Shown: piece by piece, positions 27,632-36,826 of the stretch | Layout: each line of letters opens with the position of its first letter | Numbering within the stretch: position 1 is the stretch's first letter | The notes under the pieces: generated by a model | What the model was told of the DNA's origin: nothing | The model's database searches: none | Seen by the model: the letters and a program-made list of their open reading frames with translations, nothing else | From: Hymenobacter busanensis | GTDB taxonomy: Bacteria; Bacteroidota; Bacteroidia; Cytophagales; Hymenobacteraceae | Reading direction: 5' to 3' | Length of the DNA: 64,000 nucleotides | Assembly: GCF_008727865.1 (NCBI RefSeq) | Contig: NZ_VTWU01000001.1 | Span: forward strand, 992,001-1,056,000 | Made by a program: the position numbers and the translations under genes

Positions 27632-28219
27632 ATGAACATAGCGGTGGTTGACTACAAAGGCGGCAACGTGCAGTCGGTCCTGTTCGCATTGGAGCGCTTG
27701 GGCGTCAGTGCTACGTTAACGGCCGACGCCGAAACCATTCGGCGGGCCGACAAGGTCTTGTTCCCGGGCGAGGGCGAAGCGGCCTCGGCCATGCGGGAGC
27801 TGCGGACGCAAGGGCTCGACAAACTATTACCCACGCTCACGCAGCCGTTCCTAGGCATTTGTTTGGGGATGCAACTGCTCGGCACGCACAGCGAGGAGAA
27901 CGATACCGACTTGCTGGGGATTCTACCTTTTGCGGTGCAGCGCTTTCCGGCATCCGCCGACTACAAAGTGCCGCACATGGGCTGGAACACCTTGCACGCA
28001 CTGCAGTCACCGTTGTTTGCGGGCCTGCGCGAAGGGGACTACGTGTACTTCGTGCACAGCTACTTCGCCCCGGTGGGCGACTACACCATTGCCCAGGGCC
28101 GGTATCCGGCCCCGTTCAGTGCGGCGGTGCAGCATCGGAATTTTTACGCCGTGCAGTTTCACACCGAGAAAAGTGGAGCCGTAGGCACGCGCATTCTGCA
28201 AAACTTCCTCACCCTGTAA
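27632..28219 (+). CDS. hisH: Imidazole glycerol phosphate synthase, glutaminase subunit
   Basis: 195 aa from the ATG at 27632 (MNIAVVDYKGGNVQSV, the normal N-terminus); an ATG at 27620 adds four residues. Class I glutamine amidotransferase with nucleophile Cys77 in FLGICLGMQLL and the His/Glu pair in AVQFHTEKSG. It supplies ammonia to HisF. Separated from hisB by an unusual 104-base AT-rich spacer. Confidence 0.96.
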   Translation: MNIAVVDYKGGNVQSVLFALERLGVSATLTADAETIRRADKVLFPGEGEAASAMRELRTQGLDKLLPTLTQPFLGICLGMQLLGTHSEENDTDLLGILPFAVQRFPASADYKVPHMGWNTLHALQSPLFAGLREGDYVYFVHSYFAPVGDYTIAQGRYPAPFSAAVQHRNFYAVQFHTEKSGAVGTRILQNFLTL

Positions 28220-28229
28220 TGTAGTGCGT

Positions 28230-28272
28230 GGTTGCTCATGCCTGACAAGACACTCACCACGCATGAGCAACC
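28230..28272 (+). repeat. Hairpin between hisH and hisA
   Basis: Perfect 12-base arms GGTTGCTCATGC (28230-28241) and GCATGAGCAACC (28261-28272), with a 19-base loop that is itself non-pairing. It lies 11 bases after the hisH stop and 18 before hisA. No U-run, so not a simple terminator; it may modulate downstream expression or stabilise mRNA. Confidence 0.7.
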
Positions 28273-28290
28273 GCGTACCTAGCTCCCACA

Positions 28291-29010
28291 ATGGAAATCA
28301 TTCCGGCTATTGACCTTATCGGCGGCCAGTGCGTGCGCCTGACCGAAGGTGACTTTGCCCAACAAACCACCTACGATTCGGACCCGCTGGCGGTGGCCCA
28401 GCGCTTCGAGCAGCACGGCCTGCGCCGGTTACACTTGGTGGATCTGGACGGCGCCCGCGCCAAGCGGCCCGTGAACCTGGCTGTTCTCGAGCGTATTGCC
28501 CGCCACACCAGCCTCGTGATTGATTTTGGCGGCGGCTTGCAGCAGGAGGATGCCGTGCGGCAGGCCTTCGATGCGGGCGCCGCGCAAATCACGGCCGGCA
28601 GCATTGCCGTGCGCGAGCCGGAAACCGTGCAGCACTGGTTGCAGGCGTTCGGGGCCGAGCGTATCATCATCGGGGCCGATTTCCGCGACCAGCGCATTGC
28701 CATTAATGCCTGGGCCGAGCAGTCGGAGCGGACCCTGCGCGAGTTTGTGGCGGCCTACCTGGCCGTGGGCGCCACCACTTTCGTGTGTACCGACGTGAGC
28801 AAGGACGGCAAGCTGCAAGGCCCGGCGCTGTCAGCCTACCAGGAACTCATCGACCAATTGCCCGCAGCGCAGGTGGTGGCCAGTGGCGGCGTTACCACGC
28901 TGGCCGACGTGGAGGCCCTGCAGGCGGCCGGGCTGCACGGGGCTATCATCGGCAAGGCCATCTACGAAGGCACCATTCAGCTGACCGATTTGCGGCGGTT
29001 TGTGGCGTAA
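28291..29010 (+). CDS. hisA: ProFAR isomerase
   Basis: 239 aa TIM barrel. Catalytic Asp8 in [15 protein letters not shown] and the second catalytic region [12 protein letters not shown]; phosphate-binding [15 protein letters not shown] and [11 protein letters not shown]. Isomerises the phosphoribosylformimino-AICAR phosphate intermediate, step 4 of the pathway. Confidence 0.97.
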   Translation: MEIIPAIDLIGGQCVRLTEGDFAQQTTYDSDPLAVAQRFEQHGLRRLHLVDLDGARAKRPVNLAVLERIARHTSLVIDFGGGLQQEDAVRQAFDAGAAQITAGSIAVREPETVQHWLQAFGAERIIIGADFRDQRIAINAWAEQSERTLREFVAAYLAVGATTFVCTDVSKDGKLQGPALSAYQELIDQLPAAQVVASGGVTTLADVEALQAAGLHGAIIGKAIYEGTIQLTDLRRFVA

Positions 29011-29062
29011 GCCGTCCTGGCCTATTTCTCTTTACCCTTCATCAAGCAAATCCTTTTTTCCC

Positions 29063-29854
29063 GTGCTGACCAAACGCATTATTCCCTGCCTCGACGTGAA
29101 AGACGGCCGCACCGTGAAAGGGGTCCGGTTTGAGGGCCTGCGCGACGCCGGCGACCCGGTGGCCCTGGCCGCCCAGTACGCCCGGCAGGGCGCCGATGAG
29201 CTGGTGTTCCTCGACATTACAGCGACGAATCAGAAGCGGCAAACGCTGGTGACGCTGGTGCGCGACGTAGCCCGGGAGCTGGACATTCCCTTCACCGTGG
29301 GCGGCGGCATCGGCTCGGTGGCCGATGTGGAAGCCCTGCTGCTGAACGGGGCCGACAAAGCCAGCATCAACTCGGCCGCGCTCCAACGCCCCGAGTTGAT
29401 TGACGAACTGGCCGGGCGGTTCGGCTCGCAGTGCATTGTGGTGGCCGTCGACGCCCGGTTCAGCCCCGAGGCGGGCTGGCAGGTATACACCCGCGCCGGC
29501 ACGCAAGCCACCGGCCGCGACGCCGTGGCTTGGTGCCGCGAGGTGGCCGAGCGCGGTGCCGGCGAAATCCTGCTGACCTCTATGAGCCACGACGGCACCA
29601 AGGACGGTTTCGCGCTCGACCTGACCGGGGCCGTGTGTGCCGCTGTGCCGGTGCCCGTGGTGGCCTCGGGCGGGGCCGGGCGCATGGAGCATTTTACCGA
29701 GGTATTCCAACAAGCCAAAGCCGATGCCGGCCTTGCCGCCAGCATCTTCCACTTCGGCGAAATCGGCATCCCGGATTTGAAGCAACACCTGCAAGACGCC
29801 GGCGTGCCTGTACGTATCGGAAGCGCACTGGCTGAGAGGAAAGTAAAGGCCTGA
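29063..29854 (+). CDS. hisF: Imidazole glycerol phosphate synthase, cyclase subunit
   Basis: 263 aa from GTG 29063 ([20 protein letters not shown]), which gives the family N-terminus with catalytic Asp11; an ATG at 29000 adds 21 unrelated residues. Second catalytic Asp in VVAVDARF, and [14 protein letters not shown] and [12 protein letters not shown] for phosphate binding. Works with HisH. Confidence 0.97.
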   Translation: MLTKRIIPCLDVKDGRTVKGVRFEGLRDAGDPVALAAQYARQGADELVFLDITATNQKRQTLVTLVRDVARELDIPFTVGGGIGSVADVEALLLNGADKASINSAALQRPELIDELAGRFGSQCIVVAVDARFSPEAGWQVYTRAGTQATGRDAVAWCREVAERGAGEILLTSMSHDGTKDGFALDLTGAVCAAVPVPVVASGGAGRMEHFTEVFQQAKADAGLAASIFHFGEIGIPDLKQHLQDAGVPVRIGSALAERKVKA

Positions 29855-29921
29855 GCAAACACCCCGTTTTTGAACCACCGTGAATCCGCCAACGGCCTGC
29901 AATCAGCTGCCAATAACTACC

Positions 29922-30578
29922 ATGACCCTCGACTTCGATAAAATGGGCGGGCTTATTCCCGCCGTGGTGCAGGACGCCGATACCGGGCAGGTGCTCATGC
30001 TGGGCTACGTCAACGAGGAAGCCTTGCGCAAAACCGAGCAGGAAGGCCGCGTTACCTTTTTCTCGCGTTCCAAGAACCGCCTCTGGACCAAGGGCGAAAC
30101 CAGCGGCCATTTTCTGGCGGTGGAAAGCTTGCATCCCGATTGCGACGGCGACGCGCTGCTCATCCGGGCCCGGCCCGATGGGCCAACTTGCCACCGCGGC
30201 ACTACCAGTTGCTTCGAGCAGGCCAACGAAACTGTGTATCCGGCCGCGCCGGTAGGGTTTCTGGCCGAACTGGAGCGCCTGGTGCAGCGCCGCCGGGCCA
30301 ACCCCACCGAAGAGCCAAACTCCTACACCGCCAAGCTCTTCGCTAAAGGATTGCCCAAAATTGCCCAGAAAGTAGGCGAGGAGGCCGTTGAAACGGTTAT
30401 CGACGCCGTGGCCGGCAATCGGGCCGGGCTACCGGGCGAAGCCGCCGATTTGCTGTACCACCTGCTGGTGTTGCTGGCGGCATCGGATCTGGCGCTGCCG
30501 GACGTAATCGAGGTACTCCGGCAGCGCCATTCCACTATTTCAACCGGCCAGCGGCGCTCCGACACCGAAGGCATCTAG
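29922..30578 (+). CDS. hisI: Bifunctional phosphoribosyl-AMP cyclohydrolase / phosphoribosyl-ATP pyrophosphatase
   Basis: 218 aa from ATG 29922; a GTG at 29880 would add 14 residues. The N-terminal cyclohydrolase (about 1-110) has VMLGYVNEEAL-like and FFSRSKNRLWTKGETSGH motifs and the metal site DCDGDALL...TCHRGTTSCF. The C-terminal MazG-like pyrophosphatase (about 125-215) has KVGEEAVETVIDA. Last gene of the his operon (steps 2 and 3); also called hisIE. Confidence 0.96.
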   Translation: MTLDFDKMGGLIPAVVQDADTGQVLMLGYVNEEALRKTEQEGRVTFFSRSKNRLWTKGETSGHFLAVESLHPDCDGDALLIRARPDGPTCHRGTTSCFEQANETVYPAAPVGFLAELERLVQRRRANPTEEPNSYTAKLFAKGLPKIAQKVGEEAVETVIDAVAGNRAGLPGEAADLLYHLLVLLAASDLALPDVIEVLRQRHSTISTGQRRSDTEGI

Positions 30579-30587
30579 AACCAGTAC

Positions 30588-31229
30588 CTAGAACCGGTAG
30601 CCGAGCTGCAGGCCCAAGCCCGGCGTGAAGCGCAAAGCCGATGTTGGGTCGCCTGCCAAACGTTTTGGGCGGCTGACGTCTAGGCTTAGGAACGTATCCA
30701 GGCTCAGACGTCGTCCCAGGGCCCATTGCCGGCCCACCCGGAACTGCGGGTTGACTTTAAAGCTGTTGTAGGTGGTGGTGACGTGCTGGTCTTCGATGCC
30801 GTCGCCGGATTGCGAGTGGTTTGTGCGCGCGTGCTCGTAGCGGGCCTGCAGTCCTGCGCCCACGTACCAACCGATAAGGGCCGGTTTGCTGGCTTGCAGG
30901 AAATACCGCGCCTGGCCGAAAGCCGCCACCCGGCGCACCTTTGAACTGGCCTGGTACCTGATGACGCCGGCATCGGTAAAATAGTCGGCCCCGCCCCGGT
31001 GGGTGTACCCGTCGTAGCCGATGGTGGCTTCGGTGCTGAGCCGCGGGGCTATCAGCCATTCGTAGCTGAGCGTTGGCAGGTCGCTGTTCAACTCAGAGCT
31101 CTGAAGCCCCAGTTTGAGGGCGTGAGTACGCGGCGCTGGCGCTTCAGTGGGGGTTTGGGCGCTGGCACGCTGGCTCCAGCAGGTGCTGGCCGCAACCAGC
31201 AGGGCAAGCGTAACGGTGGAAGGCTTCAT
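30588..31229 (-). CDS. Small outer-membrane beta-barrel protein
   Basis: 213 aa. Signal peptide (1-25, ASTCWSQRASAQ). The mature part is made of amphipathic beta-strands (LSYEWLIAPRLSTEATIGYDGY ... FQARYF-like, FTPGLGLQLGYRF) ending in Phe, as in 8- to 10-strand opacity-like barrels. Convergent with hisIE, separated by 9 bases with no obvious terminator. Confidence 0.7.
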   Translation of the reverse strand: MKPSTVTLALLVAASTCWSQRASAQTPTEAPAPRTHALKLGLQSSELNSDLPTLSYEWLIAPRLSTEATIGYDGYTHRGGADYFTDAGVIRYQASSKVRRVAAFGQARYFLQASKPALIGWYVGAGLQARYEHARTNHSQSGDGIEDQHVTTTYNSFKVNPQFRVGRQWALGRRLSLDTFLSLDVSRPKRLAGDPTSALRFTPGLGLQLGYRF

Positions 31230-31390
31230 TGGATGCGTCTAACTACAGTGGGTTTGCCCAGTGAGTCCAACAATGGGCGCAAGCGTTGCACGCTGTGCCG
31301 AACATACCTGATGAGCGGCTGTGTGGCTTGGCGGCAACACCGAGCCAATGGGCCGCGTACCCCGGCAACGAGTCCCGCTGATTCGTTTGC

Positions 31391-31398
31391 TACCTTCG
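31391..31398 (+). promoter_or_regulatory. Candidate -7 box for the GT2 gene
   Basis: TACCTTCG, identical to the box before trmB, 21 bases before the ATG at 31420. Confidence 0.4.
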
Positions 31399-31419
31399 CG
31401 CCGCGTTTTACCCTTGCCT

Positions 31420-32181
31420 ATGCCCCCCGCCGATCCGAAGTACCTGGCCACGCAGTCCCTCACGGTGCTGGTGCCCGTGTACAACGAAGAAGAAAGCCTG
31501 CCGCAGTTTGTCATCGAGATGAACAAGTACCTGGAGCAAACCCCGGTCGCTACCACCGTTCTGTTTATCAACGACGGCTCCACCGATGGTTCGCTGGCGT
31601 TATTGCGGGAGGTGTGCCGGCGCGATGCCCGCTACGCCTTCGTGTCGCTGGCGCAAAACCGGGGGCTATCCACGGCCATCAAGGCCGGCATCGACCACTG
31701 CCGCACCACGCTGGTGGGCTACATCGACTCCGATATTCAAACCACGCCGCTGGATTTCCTGCGTTTCTTCGAGTTTTTCCCGGCGTACGACATGGTCAAT
31801 GGCATCCGGGCCAAGCGCCAGGATTCGGTGGTGAAAAAGCTGTCCTCGAAGGTGGCCAACGGTTTCCGCCGGGCCCTCATCAACGACGGCATCCAGGACA
31901 CCGGCTGCCCGCTCAAGATCATGAAGATTGAGCACGCCCGCCGGCTGCCGTTGTTTCACGGGATGCACCGTTTCCTGGGCGCGTTGGTGCAGTTGCAGGG
32001 TGGGCGCGTGAAGCAGATTCCGGTGCAGCATTTCCCGCGCTTTGCCGGCACGGCCAAGTATAACCTCTGGAACCGCGCCTGGAAGCCCCTAGTCGATACG
32101 TTTGGTTTCCGCTGGATTCGCTCGCGCTGGAAGAATTACGAAATCGGGGAGAAGCACCACCCGGGTTTGGCGCAGGAATAG
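31420..32181 (+). CDS. Glycosyltransferase family 2, DPM1/ArnC-like
   Basis: 253 aa from ATG 31420 (MPPADPKYLATQSLTVLVPVYNEEESL). GT-A fold: LVPVYNEEESLPQF near the start, FINDGSTDGSLALL, the DxD-like YIDSDIQTTP and a C-terminal basic region RFRW-like (FRWIRSRWKNYEIGEKHH). Members transfer sugars from nucleotide sugar to polyprenyl phosphate. No membrane helices are visible. The following gene (LAB_N) starts 5 bases after the stop, and an epimerase and GT39 gene lie nearby. Confidence 0.88.
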   Translation: MPPADPKYLATQSLTVLVPVYNEEESLPQFVIEMNKYLEQTPVATTVLFINDGSTDGSLALLREVCRRDARYAFVSLAQNRGLSTAIKAGIDHCRTTLVGYIDSDIQTTPLDFLRFFEFFPAYDMVNGIRAKRQDSVVKKLSSKVANGFRRALINDGIQDTGCPLKIMKIEHARRLPLFHGMHRFLGALVQLQGGRVKQIPVQHFPRFAGTAKYNLWNRAWKPLVDTFGFRWIRSRWKNYEIGEKHHPGLAQE

Positions 32182-32186
32182 GAGGG

Positions 32187-32900
32187 ATGGGTACTTGGGG
32201 AACCGGCCCGTGGGTGAACACGCTGGCATTGCTGATTGGGCTGACGTCGCAGTTGCTCTTTTCGAGTCGCATTGTGCTGCAATGGATTCAGAGCGAGCGA
32301 GCCAAGCGGGTACTCGTGCCCACGCTGTTCTGGCAGATCAGCCTGGTATCCTCGTTTCTGATGATTATCTACGGCATGCTGCGGCACGACCCCGTTATTC
32401 TGGCCGCGCAGCTCATCAGCTACGTCATTTACATCCGCAACCTGCAGCTGCTGGGCGAGTGGCGCAAGCTGCACGTCGTGTTTCGAGCGGCCGCGTTTGC
32501 CTTCCCCTTGGCCACGCTGCTGTGGTTCGTTACCGGGTCGGCCCATATGAGTTTGCGGGCCATGCTCAGCACCCGCATACCCGGTGGCTGGCTGCTGCTC
32601 GGGGCCGTGGGCCAAACCATCTTCCTGTTGCGCTTCGTCTACCAGTGGATTTATTCCGAACGCAAAGGGGAATCGGTGCTGCCGTTGGGCTTCTGGGGAG
32701 TAAGTTTCGTGGGGTCTGTGCTCATTCTCATTTACGCCCTGCTGCGCCACGATGTGGTACTGATTATGGGCAACGTGTTCGGCACCGTAGTGTACGCCCG
32801 CAACATTGTGTTGCTGCGCCGCGAAACAGCGGAAACTCCTGCCGCCCATGGAGCCCAGCCCGCCGTCGACGATAAGAAGCCCGAAGGATTCGTAGCTTGA
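32187..32900 (+). CDS. Membrane protein with two LAB_N domains
   Basis: 237 aa, about six or seven membrane helices. The lipid-A-disaccharide-synthase N-terminal-like domain appears twice: LLFSSRIVLQWIQSERAKR...SFLMIIYGMLRHDPV (about 17-75) and TIFLLRFVYQWIYSERKGE...SVLILIYALLRHDVV (about 145-205), each with the QWI-SER motif. Stand-alone LAB_N proteins accompany GT2/GT39 pairs in surface glycan clusters; a role in handling lipid-linked sugar is inference. Confidence 0.85.
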   Translation: MGTWGTGPWVNTLALLIGLTSQLLFSSRIVLQWIQSERAKRVLVPTLFWQISLVSSFLMIIYGMLRHDPVILAAQLISYVIYIRNLQLLGEWRKLHVVFRAAAFAFPLATLLWFVTGSAHMSLRAMLSTRIPGGWLLLGAVGQTIFLLRFVYQWIYSERKGESVLPLGFWGVSFVGSVLILIYALLRHDVVLIMGNVFGTVVYARNIVLLRRETAETPAAHGAQPAVDDKKPEGFVA

Positions 32901-32927
32901 TTCAATGTTTCTATTGGCAGAGCGACG

Positions 32928-33905
32928 TCACGCTTCGGTCGGGGTTGCTCGTAACCACGCCACGAATTGCGCCAGCCCTTCGGCCAGGGGGGTATGGGGG
33001 GCATAGCCCAACAGCGTCTGGGCTTTGGTTAAATCCGCGAAGGTCACGTCCACGTCGCCTGCTTGCATAGGCTGATACTCCAGTTGGGGCTGAATCTGCA
33101 AGGCCTGGCCAATGGCCTCAATCAACTCCAGCAGCGCCACGGGGCGGTTGTTGCCCAGGTTCACGGTTTCGTAGCAGCCAGGGTGCGTCAGCAGGTACTG
33201 AATGCCACGCACAATTCCCTCCACCGTGTCGCCAACGAACGTATAGTCCCGCGCCGTTGAGCCGTCGCCGTACACCGGTATGGGCTTCCCTGCCAGCAGC
33301 AGCCGGGCGAACTTGTGGATGGCCAGGTCGGGTCGTTGCCGCGGGCCGTACACGGTGAAAAACCGCGTGTTCAGAACGCTCAGGCCGTGCAGGTGGTGGT
33401 AGGTGTAGGTCAGCTCTTCGCCCGCCAGCTTCGACGTGGCATAAGGCGAAATGCAGGCTTGCTGCAACTGCTCGTCTTCGCGGAAAGGCCGCCGTTCAGT
33501 ATTGCCGTATACCGACGACGACGAGGCGAAGAGCAAACGCGTCACCTGTTGGGTACGCATCCATTCCAACAGGTGGGCGGTGCCCAGCAGGTTGTTGTCG
33601 AGGTAGGCTACCGGGGAGTTTACGGACGGTCCCACCCCGGCTTTGGCCGCCAAATGCACCACCACATCGATAGCAGTCGATCCAATAGCCTCCTGTAGCG
33701 CTGTGGGTCCCTGGCGCAAGTCCAGTTCGTGAAACGCAAACCGGGCATGATTGCGCAGGGTAGCCAGGTTGCGTTCCTTGCTTGGTCGGGGGTAAAACGG
33801 GTCGAAATTATCCAGGCCGACCACATTGAATCCATCGGCGAGTAGCCGCTCGCACAAATGCGAACCTATGAAGCCCGCGCAACCTGTTACCAAAACCGTA
33901 TGCAT
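32928..33905 (-). CDS. NAD-dependent nucleotide-sugar epimerase, UDP-glucuronate 4-epimerase-like
   Basis: 325 aa from the ATG at 33905 (MHTVLVTGCAGFIGSHL). Extended SDR: NAD motif TGCAGFIGSHL (GxxGxxG), DLRQGPT, SSSSVYGN, the catalytic Tyr-Lys pair in SPYATSKLAGEEL, and RFFTVYGPRQRPD typical of UDP-sugar epimerases. Similarity to the uronate 4-epimerase subgroup is by overall pattern, and substrate is inferred. Convergent with the LAB_N gene and divergent from GT39. Confidence 0.85.
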   Translation of the reverse strand: MHTVLVTGCAGFIGSHLCERLLADGFNVVGLDNFDPFYPRPSKERNLATLRNHARFAFHELDLRQGPTALQEAIGSTAIDVVVHLAAKAGVGPSVNSPVAYLDNNLLGTAHLLEWMRTQQVTRLLFASSSSVYGNTERRPFREDEQLQQACISPYATSKLAGEELTYTYHHLHGLSVLNTRFFTVYGPRQRPDLAIHKFARLLLAGKPIPVYGDGSTARDYTFVGDTVEGIVRGIQYLLTHPGCYETVNLGNNRPVALLELIEAIGQALQIQPQLEYQPMQAGDVDVTFADLTKAQTLLGYAPHTPLAEGLAQFVAWLRATPTEA

Positions 33906-34067
33906 GCACCCGAAGAGCAAGTAGAAAGTGCCACGTGTACGCATGAATGCCGATTCCGGTCACGTCACGGGCGGGCAAAGGTAGAAGAAATGCGTGCAGT
34001 GGCGAGGCATCGGCAAGGGGGCTTTTCGCGTACTTTGGGCTTGCTGAGCTGTAATTTTTAATTGTGC

Positions 34068-35750
34068 ATGATTGATTCTGATGCTGGTCGGCCACGCTGG
34101 TCGTCGCCGTGGGTGCAAGCGTTGCTGCTGGCTGTATTGTGCTACTTCTGTTTCTTTATTAATCTGGAGGCCCAGGAAATAGGCCTTATGGAAGCTCGGA
34201 ATTTCGTCGCTGCCCGAGAAATTCATGCCGGCGGTTCTTGGCTGTTGCCCACCATGAACGGTGAGTTGCGGCTTGCCAAACCCCCGTTGCCCACGTGGCT
34301 GGTCGCGGTTGTCATGAACCTCACCAGTAACACTACCGATTTGGGCGTGTTGCGGCTGCCCTCTGCATTTGGTGCTTCGCTGCTGGTGTTCGGTTTTTGG
34401 TGGCTGGCGCGGCTTTTGGCTTCCGATCGGTTCACGGCGTGGCTGGGGGCTGTGGTCTTAGCTACCTCGCTGCTCATGCTGACTGTGGGGCGCGATGGGA
34501 ACGGGTGGGATGTGTATTGCTACTGTTTTATGGTATGGGCTTTGGCAGCTTTGGTGAAAGGCTGGCAAAGTCCAGTGCGTGCTTTCGGGTGGTTTGGTTT
34601 GGCCGGAGTCCTAATTGGGCTTTCTGTACTCAGCAAAGGACCCGTAGCGCCCTATGGCATGCTGTTGCCGTTCTGCGCCAGCTGGCTGTGGCGGGGAGGG
34701 TGGGCGGCCGCCAAACGTCACCTGCCTGAGGCTGCATGGGCAGTGGTGGTGGCTCTTATCGTGGGGGGGGCTTGGCCGCTGTTTCTCTACTCGAAGCATG
34801 CATCGGAAGTAGCAGCGGTTGCACACAATGAAAGCACGGCGTGGGTAGAGCGGCACGTGCAGCCGGTATGGTATTACTGGTCGTTCCCCGTCTTTACAGG
34901 CGTATGGGTGGTTGCGGCCGTAGCGGCACTCGCGTGGCGGTTTGCACGGCCGCGTTTGCAACGGTTTTTGCCGTACACTCAGTTATTTGCCTGGGTAAGT
35001 ATAACCCTTGTCTTACTGACGTTGATTCCGGAAAAGAAGGAGCGTTACTTGCTACCGGTATTACCCCCTTTGGCGCTTTTGGCAGGTGGGATGCTTCGCT
35101 TCTGGCTGCTTGGGCCGAATCACCAGACTCGTTTGGACCGTCGATTACTTCGTCTCTGGGGTGGTTTATTTGCTGTAGTAGGAGTAGGAGTACCCGTTGC
35201 CTTGCAGGTAATTCATTTGCCCGGTTACCATGCACAATTTCTGATGTATTGGGGTTGCACTGCGGTATTTGGGGGCATTGCCATCTGGGCGGTCTGGAAT
35301 TTAGTAAGGCAACCGCAAGCCAGCGTAATTCTGGCCTGCGGCATCCTTGTTACCGTCGGGTTCACTTCATTGTTAATGGGCACCTATCCTCAGTGGCAGC
35401 GCCGGCGCGATGACCCAGGTCTGCGTCCGTTAAGGACCGTGGTGAGCCAGCATCCCGAATGTCAGAAGTTGCCGGTCTTTAGTCTGAACGAGGAAATGCA
35501 TATCAAGTGGATTTGGGCAGCCCAGCGTCCGGTGCCGGTATGGCATGTTTCACCTACCGAGGGGAATTTACTATCCGTGCCACTCCCCGTTATTGTGTAT
35601 TCTTCCCATCGGTTGCAACGAGAAAGCTTTCCGGCGAGCTGGCGTAAGAATGTCAAAATTGCGCCCCTTGACAGCTTTACCATTGGGCATAAGGTTTCCG
35701 ATGGAACGTGGCACGTAGCGAAATTGGAAAGTTTAGATTCTCCTGATTAA
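34068..35750 (+). CDS. GT39/PMT-family membrane glycosyltransferase, ArnT-like
   Basis: 560 aa from ATG 34068; a TTG at 34062 would add two residues. About 11 to 12 membrane helices. The first periplasmic loop has LEAQEIGLMEARNFVAAREI, corresponding to the Asp/Glu-containing catalytic loop of the GT-C fold, followed by LRLAKPPLPTWLVA, strongly like the PPL motif of ArnT/PMT proteins. It should move a sugar from a polyprenyl carrier to lipid A or another acceptor at the periplasmic face. Confidence 0.88.
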   Translation: MIDSDAGRPRWSSPWVQALLLAVLCYFCFFINLEAQEIGLMEARNFVAAREIHAGGSWLLPTMNGELRLAKPPLPTWLVAVVMNLTSNTTDLGVLRLPSAFGASLLVFGFWWLARLLASDRFTAWLGAVVLATSLLMLTVGRDGNGWDVYCYCFMVWALAALVKGWQSPVRAFGWFGLAGVLIGLSVLSKGPVAPYGMLLPFCASWLWRGGWAAAKRHLPEAAWAVVVALIVGGAWPLFLYSKHASEVAAVAHNESTAWVERHVQPVWYYWSFPVFTGVWVVAAVAALAWRFARPRLQRFLPYTQLFAWVSITLVLLTLIPEKKERYLLPVLPPLALLAGGMLRFWLLGPNHQTRLDRRLLRLWGGLFAVVGVGVPVALQVIHLPGYHAQFLMYWGCTAVFGGIAIWAVWNLVRQPQASVILACGILVTVGFTSLLMGTYPQWQRRRDDPGLRPLRTVVSQHPECQKLPVFSLNEEMHIKWIWAAQRPVPVWHVSPTEGNLLSVPLPVIVYSSHRLQRESFPASWRKNVKIAPLDSFTIGHKVSDGTWHVAKLESLDSPD

Positions 35751-35800
35751 CATAATTGTTTTCCAGTTATAGAACATTTATGTGCCTCAATAGGGAAGGG

Positions 35801-36724
35801 TCAGCCTAACCGCTTTTTTATCTTGTCGATCAGAGCAGTCACTATTAGTAAATCATCTTGGTCTTGCACACTCAGTTGGGAGTCAATACCAGGACCACTG
35901 ATTCGAATCGTGTAATGAACAGGTTGAGACGTAGGCGGCGCAATTGGAGCACCGGATGGTATTTGGGCTTCAGCAGTTTTAGCAGGTAAGTTGGGTAAGC
36001 CCAGGGTTTCTGGCCTCGGCATATCTATAGGTGGAATTGTGGGATTGGATTCGGTGGTGTTTGCAGGAGTACCGGTAGCTACCAGTCCAAAAAGTGTAGA
36101 AACAGCATCAACTCCGCTTAGCCTGATATCAGAAGCTTTTGCAGCAACCACAGCTTCATTATTGGTTTCCGAAGCCACTTGATTGGGAAAGAGGTTAACG
36201 GGCATTTCGGGACTAGCAAGTACGTCGCGTCGCGGCATTGCTTGAGCCAGCTGGTCAATGTCTGCTATGATATTCCTCTCATCGATAATATCAACCATGC
36301 GCGCGCCTTCGACAAACGCCTTCGCAACATTCTGTGCATTGATTTCCTCCACGTCAAACTCACGCACGAGCATAACATCTAGTATGTGCACGGGTAGTTC
36401 ACGGTTACGAAACTTCCGGCAGATGTGAGAAAACAAGGGGGGATGAAGGAATGCTTCTCGGTGGTAAATCTTCTCCTCGTTCTTGTCATAGGCGTTTTTG
36501 ATCCGCCGAAACAAGTTGGTGGTGGTTAGCATCTCTCGCTTGCTAGTGAGCAGACCAAACTTGACAGCAGAACCAAGTATAGCTTTAAAGCTGCCACTCA
36601 CTTTGCGGTTGAGTTTGCGTGCGCATGCTTCAATCGAGCATTTGCCCCCAGTATCATCAACGATTTCGGCAACTTCCCAAGCCGACAAATAGCCAGTACG
36701 GGGATAATCAATAGTCTTAGGCAT
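35801..36724 (-). CDS. Orphan protein with DUF5343-like N-terminus
   Basis: 307 aa from ATG 36724 (PKTIDYPRTGYLSAWEVAEIV). The N-terminal 150 residues contain SGSFKAILGSAVKFGLLTSKREMLTTTNLF, the look of a winged-helix-type domain of the DUF5343 kind, then a Pro-rich linker (about 235-275) and a C-terminal piece (IRISGPGIDSQLSVQDQDDLLIVTALIDKIKK). Base composition is poorer in GC than in nearby host genes. It lies just outside the prophage boundary. Function unknown. Confidence 0.65.
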   Translation of the reverse strand: MPKTIDYPRTGYLSAWEVAEIVDDTGGKCSIEACARKLNRKVSGSFKAILGSAVKFGLLTSKREMLTTTNLFRRIKNAYDKNEEKIYHREAFLHPPLFSHICRKFRNRELPVHILDVMLVREFDVEEINAQNVAKAFVEGARMVDIIDERNIIADIDQLAQAMPRRDVLASPEMPVNLFPNQVASETNNEAVVAAKASDIRLSGVDAVSTLFGLVATGTPANTTESNPTIPPIDMPRPETLGLPNLPAKTAEAQIPSGAPIAPPTSQPVHYTIRISGPGIDSQLSVQDQDDLLIVTALIDKIKKRLG

Positions 36725-36762
36725 GAGGAAAGGCGAAAAGAGAGTATGCAAATAAAGTCGAT

Positions 36763-36826
36763 AAAAGCACAAAGCAGTCAATAAAGCACAAAAAAGTAAT
36801 TACTAATATAAACTTTTTGTGCTTTT
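36763..36826. promoter_or_regulatory. Repeated AAAGCACAAA operator-like sites
   Basis: Three copies: AAAAGCACAAA (36763-36773), AAAGCACAAAAAAGT (36783-36797) and inverted ACTTTTTGTGCTTTT (36812-36826). They lie upstream of the orphan gene on the minus strand, whose start is at 36724. The second and third form an almost perfect dyad. Likely a binding site, perhaps for the orphan gene's own winged-helix domain. Confidence 0.55.
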
